NCBI GenBank assembly: GCA_021432635.1
Contig: MU270052.1
Coordinates: 280,137 to 344,136, forward strand
Origin: Thozetella sp. PMI_491
Lineage: Eukaryota > Ascomycota > Sordariomycetes > Chaetosphaeriales > Chaetosphaeriaceae
Direction of reading: 5' to 3'
DNA: 64,000 nt
In this document: positions 20,411 through 33,348 of the stretch, piece by piece
Position numbering within the stretch: the stretch's first letter is position 1
How the letters are laid out: each line of letters opens with the position of its first letter
Program-made: the position numbers and the translations under genes
Notes under the pieces: generated by a model
Told to the model about the DNA's origin: nothing
Seen by the model: the letters and a program-made list of their open reading frames with translations, nothing else
The model's database searches: none

Positions 20411-21948
20411 ATGTCGGTCGGCACGCAATCCTACCAGCTCTCCGACTACCTGGAGAAGCTACCTGGTACTACCTTTAGGAAGCTATATCAGCAGCCATCC
20501 ACAGCCTTCGCTGTCTTCCGGCGCATGCTGCCTCACCTGGGTGCGCTGTCCCGCGGCTCTGCCCCCTCCCTTCCCTGGCTAACGCTGCCCGCATCTCTAC
20601 AGCAAAGACATTCGTCATGGCGCTCCTCTACATGCCATCTCCCCTGCGGCTCACGGACCTCGACATATGGGTCAAGTCCGAGGGCAAGATGCAGCGGGAC
20701 CTCGCTCTCTCAATACTCCGATCGCTGCACATCGTCCAGATCACCCCGCCGGGCAAGGACCGGGTCCAGGAGATGCAGCTAACCACCAACTTCAAGAACA
20801 GCCTGCGCCTGGCTCTCGAAGGCGGCAGTTCCCACAACAGCTTCGGCGTGCCTAGTACACTCCCCGTCGACCCCGCCGTGAACGTTGCCTACCTCGACCG
20901 ATACGCGCGCAAGAAGTGGGAGGATATTCTGCACTACGTGGTCAACAGCGTCAGTGATTTGGGATCGGTAGGTGGCGGCCCGAAGGCCAGCGTGAAGGAA
21001 CTATTGCTAGCGGGGCGGTTGGTTGAGAGGAGAGGCGACACGAGGGTCGGCATAGGAATCACGCAAGCAGGCTTCACCTTCCTCCTGCAGGAAGCCAACG
21101 CCCAGGTCTGGACGCTGTTGCTGCTGTGGTTGGAAGCGGCGGATGCGACCAAGTCGCAAACCGGAATGGACAGCGTCGACATGCTCTCTTTCCTCTTCAT
21201 GCTCGCAAGCCTCGAGCTGGGCCGTGCCTATGACACCAGCGTGTTGTCGGAGACTAGGCGCAACATGTTGCCGTCTCTCGTCGATTTCGGGCTCATCTAT
21301 ATTCCCCGCGACACGCCTAAGCAATACTTCCCAACGAGACTCGCTACAACCCTCACTAGCTCGGCCTCAGCATTGCGCAGTGTCTCCGCCGGCCTGGCCG
21401 CCGCCACAGCCGGCACGTCCGGCGACGCGTCGAGCCTGGGTGCTCCCAGGACCGAAGTAAAAGGCTCCGTCATCGTGGAAACGAACTATCGCTTGTATGC
21501 CTATACTTCTTCTCCGCTGCAGATTGCGGTTCTCGCCCTCTTCACCGATTTAAATATGCGCTTCGCTGACATGGTTGCCGGCCGCCTGACGCGAGAATCA
21601 GTCCGCCAGGCCATCACGTATGGCATCACCGCAGACCAGATCGTCAGCTACCTTGCGGCCCATGCGCACGAGCAGATGTCAAGAGTCGCAGCCGCCGCCG
21701 GCCGCTCGATCCTGCCGCCGACCGTAGTGGATCAGGTCCGACTCTGGCAGCTCGAGACGGAGCGGATGAAGACGACGGGCGGCTTCTTGTTCAAGGACTT
21801 CGAGTCGCCTGACGAATACCTCGGCATGGCATCGTACGCGGAAGAAATCGGCGTCCTGGTATGGAAAAACGACAAAAAACAGATGTTCTTCGCTAGCAAG
21901 GCCCAGCAGCTAGCTGCCTACTTGAAGAGCCGCAAGAAGGAGGGCTAG
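20411..21948 (+). CDS. TFB2: TFIIH core subunit Tfb2 (p52/GTF2H4)
   Basis: Subunit of TFIIH, needed for RNA polymerase II initiation and nucleotide excision repair; it binds and stimulates the XPB/Ssl2 helicase. Exons 20411..20540 and 20603..21948 join in phase (GTGCGC..CAG) to 491 residues, the normal family length. Recognised from the N-terminal YLEKLPGTTFRKLYQQP and VFRRMLPHL, followed by KTFVMALLYMPSPL across the junction, and the C-terminal DQVRLWQLETERM and ADQIVSYLAAHAHEQM segments, where p52 contacts p8/Tfb5. The central part has LELGRAYDTSVLSETRR and VDFGLIY, also family features. A single-copy essential gene; a good anchor for placing the species. High confidence. Confidence 0.96.
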
Positions 21949-22652
21949 CGAACAGACGGTCCGGCATTTGTCATTTGGCGCTTTTCTGGGGCTGGTTGGC
22001 TTTGCGATTGGGATATGAACGGCATTGCATGGAGTTGGTGGCCATTCCATCTGTATCAATGAAAAAGCGGTTTAGAAGAGGGCTACAAGACGTCGGACGA
22101 ACACCCAAAAAAAAAAAGCTGTAGTAACTACACCGCCCCCCCTGGCCGTATCTCTGGATCGAGCCCTTTATCGAAGAAACATTTGTGTTACTTGCGGCCC
22201 GCGTGTCTCTTTGCTTGTTGCTTCCAAACGAGCCTGTTTGTTTACCGAAAACTCGGACCGCCAGCCGTGGTACTCGACCCATAGTCTCTCGTTCTTATCA
22301 GCCCACCAAACTCGACCGCTCCTTCTGCAACTTGCATCGTCCGCCGTCTGTTTGGCTCAAACTGATCGCTCTCTCCCACAGTAGACTTCCTCCTTTACCT
22401 CTTTGTGCTTCCTTCCAACTACTTACCAGGGCCGACTCTAAGGCTCTCCAACAAGGTACGTATCCATCCACTGCCACAAGTTCTCTCATCACGACTCCAT
22501 CCCCATCGAAGCTCACGTATACCTTGCTCGCTGGTTTTCTCTTTCTGCCATTTCTTGGATCCAAATCTACCCAAACATCGTCAAGATCCCACTCCCACCA
22601 GAGGGACCGTTCCGCAAGGGTCAAAGCAACCCGTTCGCTCCCACCCGCCATC
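21949..22652 (+). other. Leader/promoter region of the disordered-protein gene
   Basis: About 700 bases with a poly-A run near 22108. From 22185 the frame upstream of the ATG at 22653 is open but has no ATG. A GTACGT donor near 22455 suggests a 5' leader intron. Confidence 0.4.
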
Positions 22653-25234
22653 ATGATCAGACACCGGCCCTCCTACTCATCCAACCCTTCGTCAGAGTCG
22701 TCGAGGTTTTTTTCCGACCCAACTGATCTGGACCTAGAGTTCCCTTCCAGAACCTTTCGAGGCTCCTACCCGCTGCGGCTACTTAGATCCTCTCAGTCCG
22801 ACTCGGGCTGTCGCGACACAGACGAGCTCGCAGCTCTTGAACACCAAGAAGGCGAAAAGTCAAGCTACGTTGGGCTCAAAGAGGAAAGCAGCGTGCCAGC
22901 TCCCAGCTACTGCTGCAACCCTCTCCGCGCCGGACCCTCCAGGTCTTCCCTTGGAGAACCGTGGGACGTCCAAGCGTGGAAGACAGAACAAGCTCCGGAC
23001 GATGACGCTGAGCGATCCACTGAGACTAAAAGCTCAGGATCAGCTGCCTGCTTACTGAAGACACATCCTCAACGCCTCGCACCGCGCCGCGAGGAAAGCT
23101 CGTACCTCGGAAGCATCGAGCTTGATACAATTTCTCCCGAGCGGGGCTCGTCGGATTATCTGCCCAGACGAGAAGGCGAACGAGGCCGGCCGCTTATCTC
23201 TGACTGCACCTCCTCTCTTGCGTCAGCTCCGAATCAGGATTTGAGTATCTCACCGGCATCTGACGGTGGTTGTCTTGAGACTGTCTCGGCAGACAAGGCC
23301 AACAGCTGCCGCAGTCGTCCAACAGAAGGCAGTTCTGTCGCCTGCAGTGTCAGGGAGAAAGGCTGCACTTTGAGGCATTTGCCTGAAGCAAACGAGATTC
23401 TCGCTCGGGAAGACCCGCCTCGGAGGTATTCCCTTCCAAACAATCGGCATACCGTAAGGAAAGAGGCAGGATACCAAATCATCTCACCGTCTCATGCCTC
23501 GACATCCCGCAGCTGGAGTGTTGAGACGCTGGCTTTTGACCACACTGTTCTGCTCCCAAACAAGCGGCTTGCCGTCGACGAGTGTTGGGCCACTGTACGA
23601 GAAGCCCAGTCGCATTTGGAGCCAGAAACCGTATACGGAGCCCTCACGAGCGAGCAACGAAAGCTGAGAGGGCTTCTTTCGGAGGTTATAAATGACTCGG
23701 GGCACCTAGACTTTCGGCTTCAGGTTCTCATTCTTGTCAAAGTAATCACTCAGTGTGGTTCCTTCCTCTTACTATCTACTAAAAACACATCCCGCTCCGC
23801 GAAGGGTGTCGCGCGCATCCACCTCAACGTTGCGAGCATTGTCTGGCATAGTTCACAAGATATGCTCTGGGATTGGCTTCGCACCTGTCTAGAGATTCTC
23901 ATCACCCTGTGCTACGCTATATCCCTCCTTGGCTGGAGCGGTTTCTTCCACCCACAGGAAAGCTCGCGGCTACTCCTGGTGTCAGCATGGACACTGGCTG
24001 GCCATCTTCGCGCATCGGCGTTCAGCAGAGCGCATCCCAAATCCCGCGAAGACCTTATATCCAGGGACAACGGCAGTCCAGCAATGGCCCCAGAGGTCAA
24101 GGTCCCACATCACATGAGGGAGAGATTATCCAGATCCCACACCCGGCGAGACCATCGGCAGCACTGACCTATGCAACAGCGTATTCAAAGGCCCCTTCTT
24201 ACGGTCAGTTCAACTTTGAAGATGACGAGAACATCCCCCCGACCTCACCAGAGGCCTCTGAAGTTTCCCGGCCGAAAGTCCCGAAGTCTCGCACGTTTAA
24301 TGTCTTGGCGAATATAACACAATCGCTCTCTCGGACCTCCCTTTCTAGCCTTACCAGAAGCCGTGAAGTGAGTGCGGCATCCAGTCTCTCCATCCCACAC
24401 GGCCTCAGCGCGCAGGGTTCTAGGTTACCATCTTCTAGAGTTGGAAGTGCATCGATAGAGCCATCGCCTCAAGATTCGCAGGAAGAATATTTGTCGGATA
24501 CGGAAGATCCTCATCTAATCACAACGGCCCAGCCATCTCCATACTGGTCAGGTAGATTCGCTTCCCTTCATGATCGCTTCTATGCGGAGCTTTTGGAACC
24601 GGAGAACCTGGGGACAGTTATCCAGGCACAAGCAGCGCGGTCTTCATTCGCTCGCACACCTCGTGCTACCGCGCTCAAAAACGCGAGCATGGCCATCTAC
24701 GCGCCACAGCGAGCATCACACCAGGCGACACAGGCGCGGGGGTCGAGTTCGCCTTCGAAGAGTAATCTGCATGTTCCACACTCGAGCACCAGCGGAGCTG
24801 TTCTTCAAACCGCTCACCATACGTCAGCAATGGCGACCCAGAATCTCCTTTGTCAACCAGCATCCGATGCGGAAACTCTGTCGCTTCCCGGGGCGCGCCA
24901 CAAAATACGTACCGATGTGCTTATCGCCAGGGCCGACAATCTAACTGACGACGATAACCGTTGCCTGCGTGTCTTCGTCTACCTGGAGTCTTTGTGCGTG
25001 ACAAACGAGGCGAGGCGAAGCCTCCACGCCTGGCAATTGGGGTATGCTCGTCGGACAAAACGGACAGCTTTGCTTCCTCAAGGCGGAACAATGCATGAAC
25101 CAAGAGGACTGCTGAGCCGAATGTTCAGCGGGCGGAAGAGTATGACGACCGAAGGTACCGGAACAGGTCGGGGACTTCCTACCTCCCGGGAAGACGTGGA
25201 AGGCAAGGTGAGCAGAAGACCTAGTATGTTCTAG
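22653..25234 (+). CDS. Large Ser/Arg-rich, mostly disordered fungal protein
   Basis: I do not recognise it. Exons 22653..23741 and 23852..25234 join in phase (GTAATC donor, CATAG acceptor) to about 823 residues. Most of it is Ser/Pro/Arg/Glu-rich and low in hydrophobics, as in disordered regulatory proteins. One ordered-looking block spans the junction: LRGLLSEVINDSGHLDF, LQVLILVK, then YALGLASHL and IPPWLERFLPPTGKL. The acidic FEDDENIPPTSPE and several SP sites might be phosphorylation targets. The C terminus has another ordered stretch (DNRCLRVFVYLESLC, RRSLHAWQLGYARR). The splice site was chosen because the upstream frame of the second exon is closed by TAG at 23849. Real gene likely; function unknown. 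A nuclear or cell-cycle role would be only a guess. Confidence 0.7.
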
Positions 25235-25666
25235 AGCGTTGAGGTCCATGTATAGAATTTCCCGGCGATGTTTTCCTACCATCGCTGGCGTGAATATCAG
25301 GTGGTCCCACTGCCGCACAGCTTTACGTCCGATTAGCTGTATGCAAACGAATAGGGACTACTCAGTCTTATGCTGCGAAGAGTAGCAATATGCAGAGCCC
25401 AATCTTGAGATGGGAGCTAATAGATAATGCTGTGCCGTCACGGAATTCGCCCGGGTATGAAGTGTGCAATGATGTTCGTTTGATTGTGTTGGTTGGCCCA
25501 ACAAAACCTGTGTATGGACCGCAGAACTAGCCATGGAGCTATGGACATCTTGAACCGTTCATTACCATCTTCCCAGTTCTCAAGCCATGTTTTCAAGTCC
25601 CAAACGCCATTGACCCGCGCGCAGCACTGTGTTGCCGATGATATCAAACGCCAGAGAGCCCTATTT
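25235..25666. other. Convergent 3' spacer
   Basis: About 430 bases between the stop codons of the disordered protein (+) and the TANGO2-like gene (-). Nothing recognised beyond the expected 3' ends. Confidence 0.5.
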
Positions 25667-26809
25667 CTACTCGGAATCCCATCCCTCGATCTTGTATGTG
25701 AATGACATATCCCCTTCGCCCCGCGCCACCGGATTCCCGTCCTCATCCCACAGCGCCCGCTCCTTGTACGTCACGTTGCCGTCCCAGTCGACCAGGATGA
25801 TGGTCTGCCGCTGCGTGCCGTACAGTCCCGTCATGAAGCCCTGGCTCTGCTCGTCCGGCCGCTCCGCACTCTTGATGGTCTCGGCCGCCGCACCTAACTT
25901 GCCCTTGAAACCGTCGCGCACGGCAGCCTCCATCTCCTTCTTGTGCTTGTCATCGCCGATGGCCGGGATGAAGATGGACTCCTTCAGCACGTCGATGTAG
26001 TCCTCGAACTTCATGTTGGGGTGGGTGGGGAGCTTGTCCTGGTCCAAGATCTGGTAGAGTGCCTCCACCAGCGCGTCCTCAGACTTCGAGTCGCGGATGG
26101 CGTCGTCGACAGCCTTCTTGAGCGATGTGGTGCCGTCGGCGACCTTGGGCCACAGTTCCGTGCCACTCGCGGCCTCGTCGGGATGCACGTACACCATGTT
26201 GCTCAGCCCGTGGACCTCGCCCCGCTCGCCGCATATCCATGGCACGGCGTCGGCAGTCTCGTGGCGGTTCGAGACGATGGCCATGGGCGCCAGCGTCTGC
26301 GCTGCCGAGGCTCCGTTCTCCCCTTCGCCGCCGCCGGTCCGTCTGCGGCGCAGCTTCCCGCAGATGAGCGAGAAGCCGCCCACGCCCTTGGTTGCGCCCT
26401 CCTCCAGCATGCGGCTCACGAACTTCGTCGTTGGCTCCTCCGGATCCGCCGCCAGCCACGCCGTCACCATCGCGCCGCGACTGCGGGTTCCCGAGACGGA
26501 CGGATGGTCGTTTCCGCCCTCACGATAGTTGGTTAGCACGGCAAAGTTTCCCTGCCGCGTAATGCCGAGCCAGGTGCCCTGCTCTTTGCGCTGCAGGTCT
26601 CGGCTGGAGAGGATGTCAACGCCCTGGGCTGGCGCGCCGTTGGGGACGTCGTTATGGCTGCCATTGGTACCGTTGGTGGGAGGCGGCGGGGCCGGGGACG
26701 GTTTCCACCAGTGGGGACGGCTCGTCGGCCGCAGAATGAACTCATCGCGGTTGTCGATCACGATGAGGGCATAGTCGGGGTGCGAGGTGGTAAGGAGGAC
26801 GATGCACAT
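25667..26809 (-). CDS. TANGO2 / NRDE family protein
   Basis: Member of the NRDE-domain family (transport and Golgi organisation 2), conserved from bacteria to man and linked to lipid or heme handling; biochemical activity is not settled. Single exon, 380 residues. The start MCIVLLTTSHPDYALIV and the name-giving IDNRDEFILRPTSRPHWW follow the family pattern, including the Cys at position 2. Further family features are WLGITRQGNFAVLTNYRE, RGAMVTAWL, NMVYVHPDE, and near the end YGTQRQTIILVDWDGNVTYKER. The frame stays open 38 codons upstream, but that stretch is Lys/Arg-rich and lacks similarity, so the ATG at 26809 directly before the conserved CIV is chosen. A Pro/Gly/Asn linker after PHWW is longer than in animal homologues. 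High confidence for family. Confidence 0.94.
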   Translation of the reverse strand: MCIVLLTTSHPDYALIVIDNRDEFILRPTSRPHWWKPSPAPPPPTNGTNGSHNDVPNGAPAQGVDILSSRDLQRKEQGTWLGITRQGNFAVLTNYREGGNDHPSVSGTRSRGAMVTAWLAADPEEPTTKFVSRMLEEGATKGVGGFSLICGKLRRRRTGGGEGENGASAAQTLAPMAIVSNRHETADAVPWICGERGEVHGLSNMVYVHPDEAASGTELWPKVADGTTSLKKAVDDAIRDSKSEDALVEALYQILDQDKLPTHPNMKFEDYIDVLKESIFIPAIGDDKHKKEMEAAVRDGFKGKLGAAAETIKSAERPDEQSQGFMTGLYGTQRQTIILVDWDGNVTYKERALWDEDGNPVARGEGDMSFTYKIEGWDSE

Positions 26810-28839
26810 GACGGGCGGTTTCTGAAGCTCTCGGCTTCGTGCGCAACGCGTGTAAGGTATGTATTGATGCTGGAGCTGGATTTTGTGTCCCTTCCTCTTT
26901 CTTTTCTTTCCCCGTCTCTCCAATTGGGCAGGCGCGAAGACAGGTTATAAACACGCTCGCAGAGATCTAGGGCGCGCGCGCAGCAGTGCCCAAAGGAGAT
27001 GCGAATTGGTCGTTTTGCCTGTCCGCTGGGTGATTCGAGACCCGATATCGCTGGCGGTCCTGGGCGCCGCAGGGGCCTCTGCTTAGTGCTCTTGCTCTTG
27101 ATCTTTATACCCAACGAAAAGGCTACACGTCACGCCACATGCGCAGGGCCGTCTTGTCACTCTTGGGCCCCCAGGGCAGCAGGATCACACCACGGATGCG
27201 GAGGGAAGAGAGGGCAAAGTACGGGCTGGGCTGGTAGCGAGTCGGGAGATGCCCCGGGAAATGGCGCTGGCCGGCGGGGAGTGGGACGACGCCCGGGGGC
27301 GACATCGTCGTTGATCACGGGGCCTGGACGGATGCTGGGCTGCCCGCAGGTCTGGCCAGTTAGCGCCCCACGTCATCGGGGCGAAAATTGGAGCGGAGCG
27401 GGAGCCATGGCCCTCGTGCATCGTCCGTCGCGCCGCCGTCCGACCTTTTCCCCTCCTCTTGGCCTTTGGTCTTGGTTTTAGTCTTGGTCTCTCTACTAAA
27501 AGCCTCCCAGCGATCGCGGGGGAAGCAAGGAGGGCATCTGCACCGTTGCTCGTTACCTAAGACTGATGGTTGCTAGCAGCTTGCGTCGATCTGGCTGGTT
27601 GCCTGAGCACCCAAGGCAGCCAATGTGCGGGTCGGGAAGGCACCGGTCAAAATGCGACAAGGCACTGACTACCTTGGAGCCCAGAGCTTCAGGCACCTAA
27701 TATCGGCCGAATCGAATACTTGCATGCACGCTCTCCGCCGTGTCTGCCTGATTGGCGGCCGGTCGGTGGCGCTGGCTCTTTGGTGCGAGCCGTTGCGATA
27801 AGGGACCAGTGCACTTCGACTCACCGCTCCCCCGCACCGAAGGCAAAGATGTGCAGGCGACGCGAAGGCGTTGATATACAAAATCGGTCGCTAGGTTGCA
27901 TCTTCTTGGCGCATCCTCCCGCTATCAAGCGTTGTCGCCTCTTTTGGACCGAAAACCACATATCTTTCGAGTCGGAATTGAATATGCATTGTGTCTTGCC
28001 GCGTCATGCTGTGAAGTATAGCGACGACGTTGACGCAACCTCTACCCGCTAATCCTCGCGTAAAGAGCCGCATGTCTGACCGATGATCCGGTACCATACA
28101 CCCTTTCCCCGGAATCTGGAAGCCATGGCTGGCCTACGAAGCAGAAGTACAAAAAAGTGCCTTGCTGCCCGCGAAGCACAGGCGTGGCCTAGGGACATAC
28201 GGAGTTCGCTTGGGGGTATCGGCATTCGCTGGACCCATTCGGAGTTCAATATTGCAGGCAGCTTACGAAGTTCGCGCCTCCCGGTAACGTAGCCGAGCTC
28301 GCCCGCTGCACGCTAGGACCAACACCGGTGCCTAGGCCTGAGGCTGGACTGAATGTAGATTTGGGTTGCCTGGGACTAGGGAGTCATCTTCCCTACCAGT
28401 GACCTTCCCCTTTAGGAGTTTTACGCCATGCTCCATTGGATGCCGGAGTTCATCTTCAGCCTCTCGGGAGCCGTATCGTTCATATGATATGGCTCCCTGT
28501 CTTTCGCTCCGTACCTTTCCCCATGGACCGTTGCACTTCCTAATGTGACATGTATCCAGGCTCCGGTCTGACTACATTAAGGCCAACCGGATACGCATAG
28601 CCTACACCACACTGTACGTCTTCGGGGTTCTTGGCAATCTCGCAATTTGATTCGTATTAGTCTCCCTCTGGCAGCTCTCGCCCAAAGCGGCCGCGTAGCA
28701 CCGGGGTCGGAGAAACACCGCGGCGTATAAGACAACTCGACTGCCCCGGGTCAGCCCCCGGCCAGTAGCCTTATATCTCGGTCGACCTTGTTGCTGAACC
28801 TGTCAGCCCTGTGTCCATACTGGGTCTGTATTGTTTATC
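26810..28839. other. 2 kb divergent spacer, no gene recognised
   Basis: Between the TANGO2-like gene (-) and the ABC transporter (+). Frames on both strands are short and family-less. No repeats with clear ends, RNA genes or strong TATA boxes were seen. Confidence 0.5.
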
Positions 28840-31800
28840 ATGGACACGTTTGGATGTCAGAACGACGATAGCATCGGACCGAGCGTCCAAGGATGCCGTG
28901 ACGACTTTGACTTCACCCTCAAGTTCGAGAGGATCGTCCTCTCTATCATGCCCTCTGCCGTGTTCATTGCTCTAGCCTCCACCAGGATCATCTACTTGCT
29001 CCGGAGGCCAGCAGTAGTCGACGGCGCGTGGTTCAAGTTCACCAAGCTGGTATGTGGTCACGTCTTAGGGGGGAAAAAACCACCGTGGACCCGACTAGTC
29101 GCTAACTGATGCTAGGCCGCCAATGCTGTATATGCCGTGCTAGAACTTGCCCTTGTTGCCCTCAGTGCGACTAAGGCGAGCGGCAACAAGCAATTGTTCG
29201 TTGCATCGACCACCTTGAGCTTCATCGCTGCCTTGTTCATTGGCCCGGTGTCGCTCCTGGAGCACTCGCGGTCGCCTCGGCCTTCCCTCCTACTCTCCGT
29301 CTTCCTTGCACTCACCATTCTCTTCGACATCGCACAGACACGATCGCTATGGCTGTCTGCATTTGTTGCCGACGACCTTGTCTTTGTCAAGGTGTTCACC
29401 GCCGCCGTCGCCATCCGAGCGGTTGTACTTGCTCTCGAATCTACGCACAAGTCTAGATGGCTGCGCTGGGACCACAAAGAGCACAGCCCCGAGGAGAGCG
29501 CCGGCCTCTGGGGCCTCGGTGCACTGATCTGGCTCAATAACTTGTTTTTCAGGGGCTTCCGGAGTATCCTTCGCGTCTCAGACCTCTATCCGCTCGACAG
29601 CAATATGAACGCAGAGGACCTTTACACTTTACTAGCTGATCGCATGAAGCAGGCCGGTCCTCCCGGGAGAAAGCATGGCCTGGCGAAGGCGCTTTTCAAG
29701 GCCTTGCTCGTGCATTTCCTCCGACCGGTAGCCCCGAGGGTGGCCCTCGCTTGCTTCCAGTTCTGTCAACCTTTTCTCATCGAAACGCTCCTGGATTACT
29801 TGCAGGTGCCGGTCTCAGAGTCGTCACCAAATACGAGCTACGGTTTGATAGGAGCGGCCTTGCTGATTTATTTCGGAACCTCGTGCTCGACAGCGTTCTA
29901 CTGGTACTACCAAGAACGAGCGATGTATATGTCCAGGGGCTGTCTCGCCTCCTCGGTCTACCGCAAGACGGCACAGTCGAAGCTCACAGCAGCGGACGAC
30001 TCCGCAGCCCTGACCCTAATGAGCACTGATGTCGAGCGTATCCGAATCGGCTTCCTCAACATGCACGAGTGTTGGATCAACCCAATCGAAGTCGGCGTCG
30101 CGAGCTACCTCTTGCAGCGTCAACTTGGAGCGGCCTTTGCGGCGCCGATCGTCGTGGTCACATGTTGCGTCTTCGCCAATTTCTTCGTCGGCAAGACTGC
30201 AGGGCCGAGGCAAAAGGCTTGGATGGCCAAGATTCAGAAGCGTGTTGGTCTTACAGCCAACGTCATCTCCAACATGAAGCACCTAAAGATCTCCGGCTTG
30301 ACTCAGCCGGTAGAGGACTCGATCCAAGAACTCCGAGTCAGCGAGCTCATGTTCGGCTCGCGCTTTCGGATGGCCCAGGCCAATGCTGTCATGCTTGGTT
30401 TCATCCCTCTCCTGCTAGCGCCCGTGATCACCTTCGCAGTGACGTCGAAGACGCTCGATGTCACCACTATCTTCACCTCGATGTCTTACCTGCTGCTGCT
30501 CACGCAACCTCTCGCCCGACTTTTTCAGATCGTCCCCGGCTTGATGGCTGGGTTAGCATGCCTGACACGCATACAGGATTTTCTCGAAAAGGAGCCGAGG
30601 CAAGATTTCCGCGAGTATGCGTCGAGCTCTTCGGCTGTCGGGTTGGAAAAGGAGATCGAGACTAGTACCACGAGTGAAGCCATAAAGATTGTCGAAGGAA
30701 GCTTTGGTTGGACCGAGGAGGAGTTCAACCTCAAGGGCATCAACGCGACGATTCCGCGTTCTGCACTGACGATTGTGGTTGGGCCGATTGCTTCCGGGAA
30801 GTCGACGCTATGCAAGGTCCTTCTCGGGGAAACCCCCTATAACAGAGGCCAGGTCATAATGGGGACCAACTTCGGCAAGATCGGATACTGCGACCAGATC
30901 CCGTTCTTGTCCAATGCCACGATCCGGGAGAACATTGTCGGGTTCGCCGACTTCGACCAGGAACGATATGACGAGGCTATTTGGGCCACGGTGCTCGGCA
31001 GGGATCTTTCTCTTTTTCCGCAGGGCGACAGGAGCCGGGTTGGAAGTAATGGGATCACGCTAAGCGGCGGTCAGAAGCAGAGGGTCTCGATCGCACGAGC
31101 CCTCTATCTCCAGTCCAGCTTGTTAATATTCGACGACATCCTGAGCGGACTGGATGCCGACACCGAAGAAGCAGTCTTTAACCGCGTCTTTGGGCCATCC
31201 GGAGTTTTGAAGCGGAGGAATGTTACTGTAGTTCTCTGCACGCACTCGATCCGACATTTGCCAAACTCCGATCACATTATCGCCCTCGCGCCGGACGGAA
31301 CCCTCGTCGAGGAAGGCAATTTCGAGGACCTGCTGGCGAACCAGAAGTACGTACATGGACTGGGCGTCAAGGCCTCGGGCGCCGAAAGCGATTCGGAGGA
31401 GCGGCCGCCTTCCATCAGCTCCGAGACTGCGATTGAGCTAGCCAGGACTAAGACGGCAGCTTCGGCCACATCGGAGGTTATAGGGACGGCTCGACAGGTT
31501 GGCGACACTTCTGTGTACGCGCACTACTTCAACAGCATTGGAGCCTTCTGGATGAGCATTTTCTTCCTCAATGGCCTGCTCATGGGCTTCCTGTACAACT
31601 TCCCCACCATATGGCTCAAGTTCTGGTCTGAGGATTTGGTCTCGCCGAACCCCAGCCACGGCAATCCGTTCTATATCGGCATTTACACCCTCCTGCAGGT
31701 CTTGACTTTGATCAGCTTCTGGGCCGCGATCGTAATCGGCTTCAGGACGCTAATTGTGCTCTCGGGTACCGTTCTACACAAAGCCACCTTGCGGACGGTC

Positions 31801-33348
31801 ATGACAGCGCCGCTCCGCTTCTTCACGACGACCGATTCGGGTGTTGTTCTCAACTTCTTCTCTCAGGATATGACCCTGATCGACAGCGAACTGCCCATGT
31901 CGCTTGTCAACTTCTCGATCGATGGCTGGATTGGAATCGGCGCCGCGGCCGTGATTGCTACGTCGTCCCCCTATGTCGCCATCTCGTATCCATTCTTGCT
32001 CGCGCTTATTTACGCCATCCAACGCTTCTATCTGCGCACCTCCCGCCAGCTCCGGCTCCTGGATCTAGAAGCCAAGAGCCCGCTTTACACGCACTTCTTG
32101 GACACGATCAAGGGTGTCGCGACATTCCGCGCCTTCGGCTGGGTCGACAAGGGTGTCATCAAGAATGCCAACCTTCTAGACTTTTCGCAGCGTCCAGCCT
32201 ATCTTCTCGCCATGATCCAGCGCTGGCTCGAATTCGTGCTGAACATCACAACAATGGTGCTAGCTGTCGTCGTGGTAACTCTCGCCACTCAACTTCGGTC
32301 CAGCTCTGGGTTTACCGGTGCCAGTTTGTTGTCTCTAATGACATTCGGCGAAGGTATAGCCAACGTCATCCGCATGTACACTATGCTTGAGACGTCCATC
32401 GGAGCAGTCGCGCGATTGAAGACATTCAGCGAAAAGACCATCCCAGAAGACCTGCCGGGCGAGACAACGATTCCGCCCCCGTCCTGGCCGCAGAAGGGAA
32501 ACATCGAGATCAAAGGTGTCTCGGCGAGTTATGGCGAAGTTCAAGAAATGGAGGAAGACGGTGAGACGCGGAGCACGCCCGTCCTAGCCCTCAAAGACCT
32601 CAACTTGACGATCGAGCCGGGCCAGAAGGTTGCGATTTGCGGCCGCAGCGGTAGCGGCAAGTCATCAACCATCTTGCTACTCGTGAGGCTCCTAGACACA
32701 CTTCCGGAATGCGCTGGCAACATGCTCATCGATGGAATACCGCTCAACACCGTTGACCGCGCAACATTGCGACGCCGCATCATTGCCGTCCCCCAGGATG
32801 CGGTGTTCCTGCCGGACGGAACGTCTTTCAAGACCAACCTTGACCCGTTTAATGTTTCCACTCCCGAGGAGTGCCAGATCGTGCTCGAAGCCGTCGATCT
32901 CTGGTCGTTCGTCTCGCAGCGCGGCGGCCTCGACGAGGGCATGACAGCCGATTCGCTTAGCCAGGGACAGAAGCAGCTATTTAGCCTCGCCCGCGCGATG
33001 CTACGGCGGAGGGTCCGCGCAAGGGAGCTTGCCGCCGACGTGGGCGCGGGCTATCTCGAGGGCGAAAAGGAGGGTGAGGTTTCGAAGCAGGGTGGCGTGT
33101 TGCTGCTGGACGAGGTGAGCAGCAGCGTCGACGTGGAGACGGACCGAGCCATGCAGAAAATCATCCACAAGGAGTTCGAAGGGTACACCATTATCATGGT
33201 GAGCCACCGGCTGGAGATGGTGATGGACTTCGACCAGGTGATCATCATGGATGCTGGCACCGTGGTCGAGTCGGGCAAGCCAAAGACACTGGTGACGTCT
33301 GAAGGAAGCCGTTTCAGGGACTTGTGGCTGGTGGGGAATCGGGAGTAG
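28840..33348 (+). CDS. Full-length ABC transporter, ABCC (MRP-like) subfamily
   Basis: ATP-driven membrane exporter, probably of organic anions, conjugates or toxins at plasma membrane or vacuole. Exons 28840..29049 and 29116..33348 (GTATGT..CTAG) give about 1480 residues with the layout TMD0-TMD1-NBD1-TMD2-NBD2. NBD1: Walker A GPIASGKST at 626-634, signature LSGGQKQR from 719, Walker B LLIFDDILSGLD, where the catalytic Glu is Asp as usual for the degenerate ABCC site, and THS H-loop. NBD2: Walker A GRSGSGKSS from 1246, signature LSQGQKQL from 1351, Walker B VLLLDE with catalytic Glu1403 and VSHRL H-loop. NBD2 has an insert of about 25 residues between signature and Walker B. The block YCDQIPFLSNATIRENIVG is typical of fungal ABCC proteins. 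Neighbours give no hint of the substrate. Confidence 0.95.

Noticed and set aside
22185-22652. In-frame extension upstream of the disordered protein
   Set aside because: No ATG in the extension and a probable leader-intron donor near 22455; the ATG at 22653 is the better start.
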